This document shows, one piece after another, positions 6,084 through 6,258 of a stretch of 6,258 bases of DNA. A model generated the notes under the pieces. The model was not told the origin of the DNA, made no database searches, and worked only from the letters and a program-made list of their open reading frames with translations. Made by a program: the position numbers and the translations under genes. Source of the stretch: Chloroflexota bacterium (lineage in GTDB: Bacteria > Chloroflexota > UBA4733); assembly GCA_025449435.1 (NCBI GenBank), contig JANWJO010000171.1, positions 1 to 6,258 on the forward strand. The letters are read 5' to 3'. Each line of letters begins with the position of its first letter. Within the stretch, counting starts at the first letter, position 1.

Positions 6084-6195
6084 GACCCCACCCCCAGCGC
6101 CCAAAGGGCACCCCTCTCTAGCTTGCTCTGCCTTTTACCCACATGTGGAGCAAGAGGAGGGTGACCCCCTTAATGTCCCCCCTGGCCGGGGGGAC
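6076..6195. repeat. Cluster of GC-rich hairpins with copies of the intergenic repeats
   Basis: A seven-pair hairpin (6076-6082 with 6089-6095) overlaps the distal TGA. It runs into the 18-base block 6096-6113, the reverse complement of 2253-2270. CTTGCTC (6122-6128) pairs with GAGCAAG (6148-6154). A perfect eight-pair hairpin (6175-6182 with 6188-6195, loop TGGCC) matches the 2175-2196 element. There is no T-tract, so none is a convincing terminator for the operon. I see no gene or RNA gene in 6084-6258. Confidence 0.55.
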
Positions 6196-6247
6196 CGAGC
6201 AGCCGACAGGACGCGACCTGCGTGGAACAAGCAGAACGGGTTACCAA

Positions 6248-6258
6248 ACCCCCCTGTA
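6248..6258 (+). repeat. Start of another intergenic repeat copy, cut by window end
   Basis: ACCCCCCTGTA is identical to 2164-2174, where it leads straight into the C-rich hairpin. The copy here runs off the window. A full element would need GTCCCCCC or similar to follow. Confidence 0.4.

Noticed and set aside
6084..6258. tRNA, CRISPR or small RNA gene in the terminal intergenic stretch
   Set aside because: No tRNA arms, regularly spaced repeats or T-tract-ended hairpin could be found; only GC-rich repeat hairpins are visible.

Overview
The window is a GC-rich bacterial segment with three long genes, all on the + strand. In order they are the 3' part of a class B penicillin-binding protein gene (1-2150), a 366-base intergenic region, a biotin ligase gene birA (2517-3338), and one open frame of 887 codons (3342-6005) that joins a complete lysyl-tRNA synthetase to a nearly complete seryl-tRNA synthetase. 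The window ends in a second, repeat-rich intergenic stretch. A MecA_N-type domain in the penicillin-binding protein and C-rich hairpin repeats between genes suggest Chloroflexota. This is a guess from family resemblance; the window holds no rRNA or other taxonomic marker.

The most striking part is 2302-2500, just before birA. By hand it reads as a complete ribosome-mediated transcription attenuator. It has a promoter-like sequence, an exceptionally long Shine-Dalgarno match, and a 26-codon leader ORF with five serine codons among residues 5-15. The leader stop codon lies next to an RNA segment that can pair either backwards (1:2) or forwards (2:3). A 17-pair hairpin with six T's follows as terminator (3:4). 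Segment 1 (2379-2390) and segment 2 (2437-2448) form 12 continuous pairs, and segment 1 contains two of the serine codons. The operon downstream encodes a seryl-tRNA synthetase, so the inferred logic is that low charged tRNA-Ser stalls the leader ribosome, antitermination follows, and more synthetase is made.

The synthetase gene has three oddities. LysRS has no stop codon and runs in frame into SerRS through about eight residues. A TTG codon with a well-placed AGGAG sits exactly at the expected SerRS start, so free SerRS may also be made. At the 3' end a TAA replaces the usually conserved Tyr of the LENYQ segment in motif 3, yet the normal SerRS C-terminal tail continues in frame for 25 more codons to a TGA at 6081-6083. 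This could be a fresh nonsense mutation, stop-codon readthrough or a sequence error.

Both intergenic regions carry related GC-rich hairpin elements. One 18-base block occurs in opposite orientation in the two regions, and an 11-base block and a G/C hairpin occur in the same orientation. They look like copies of dispersed intergenic repeats flanking the attenuator-birA-lysS-serS unit.
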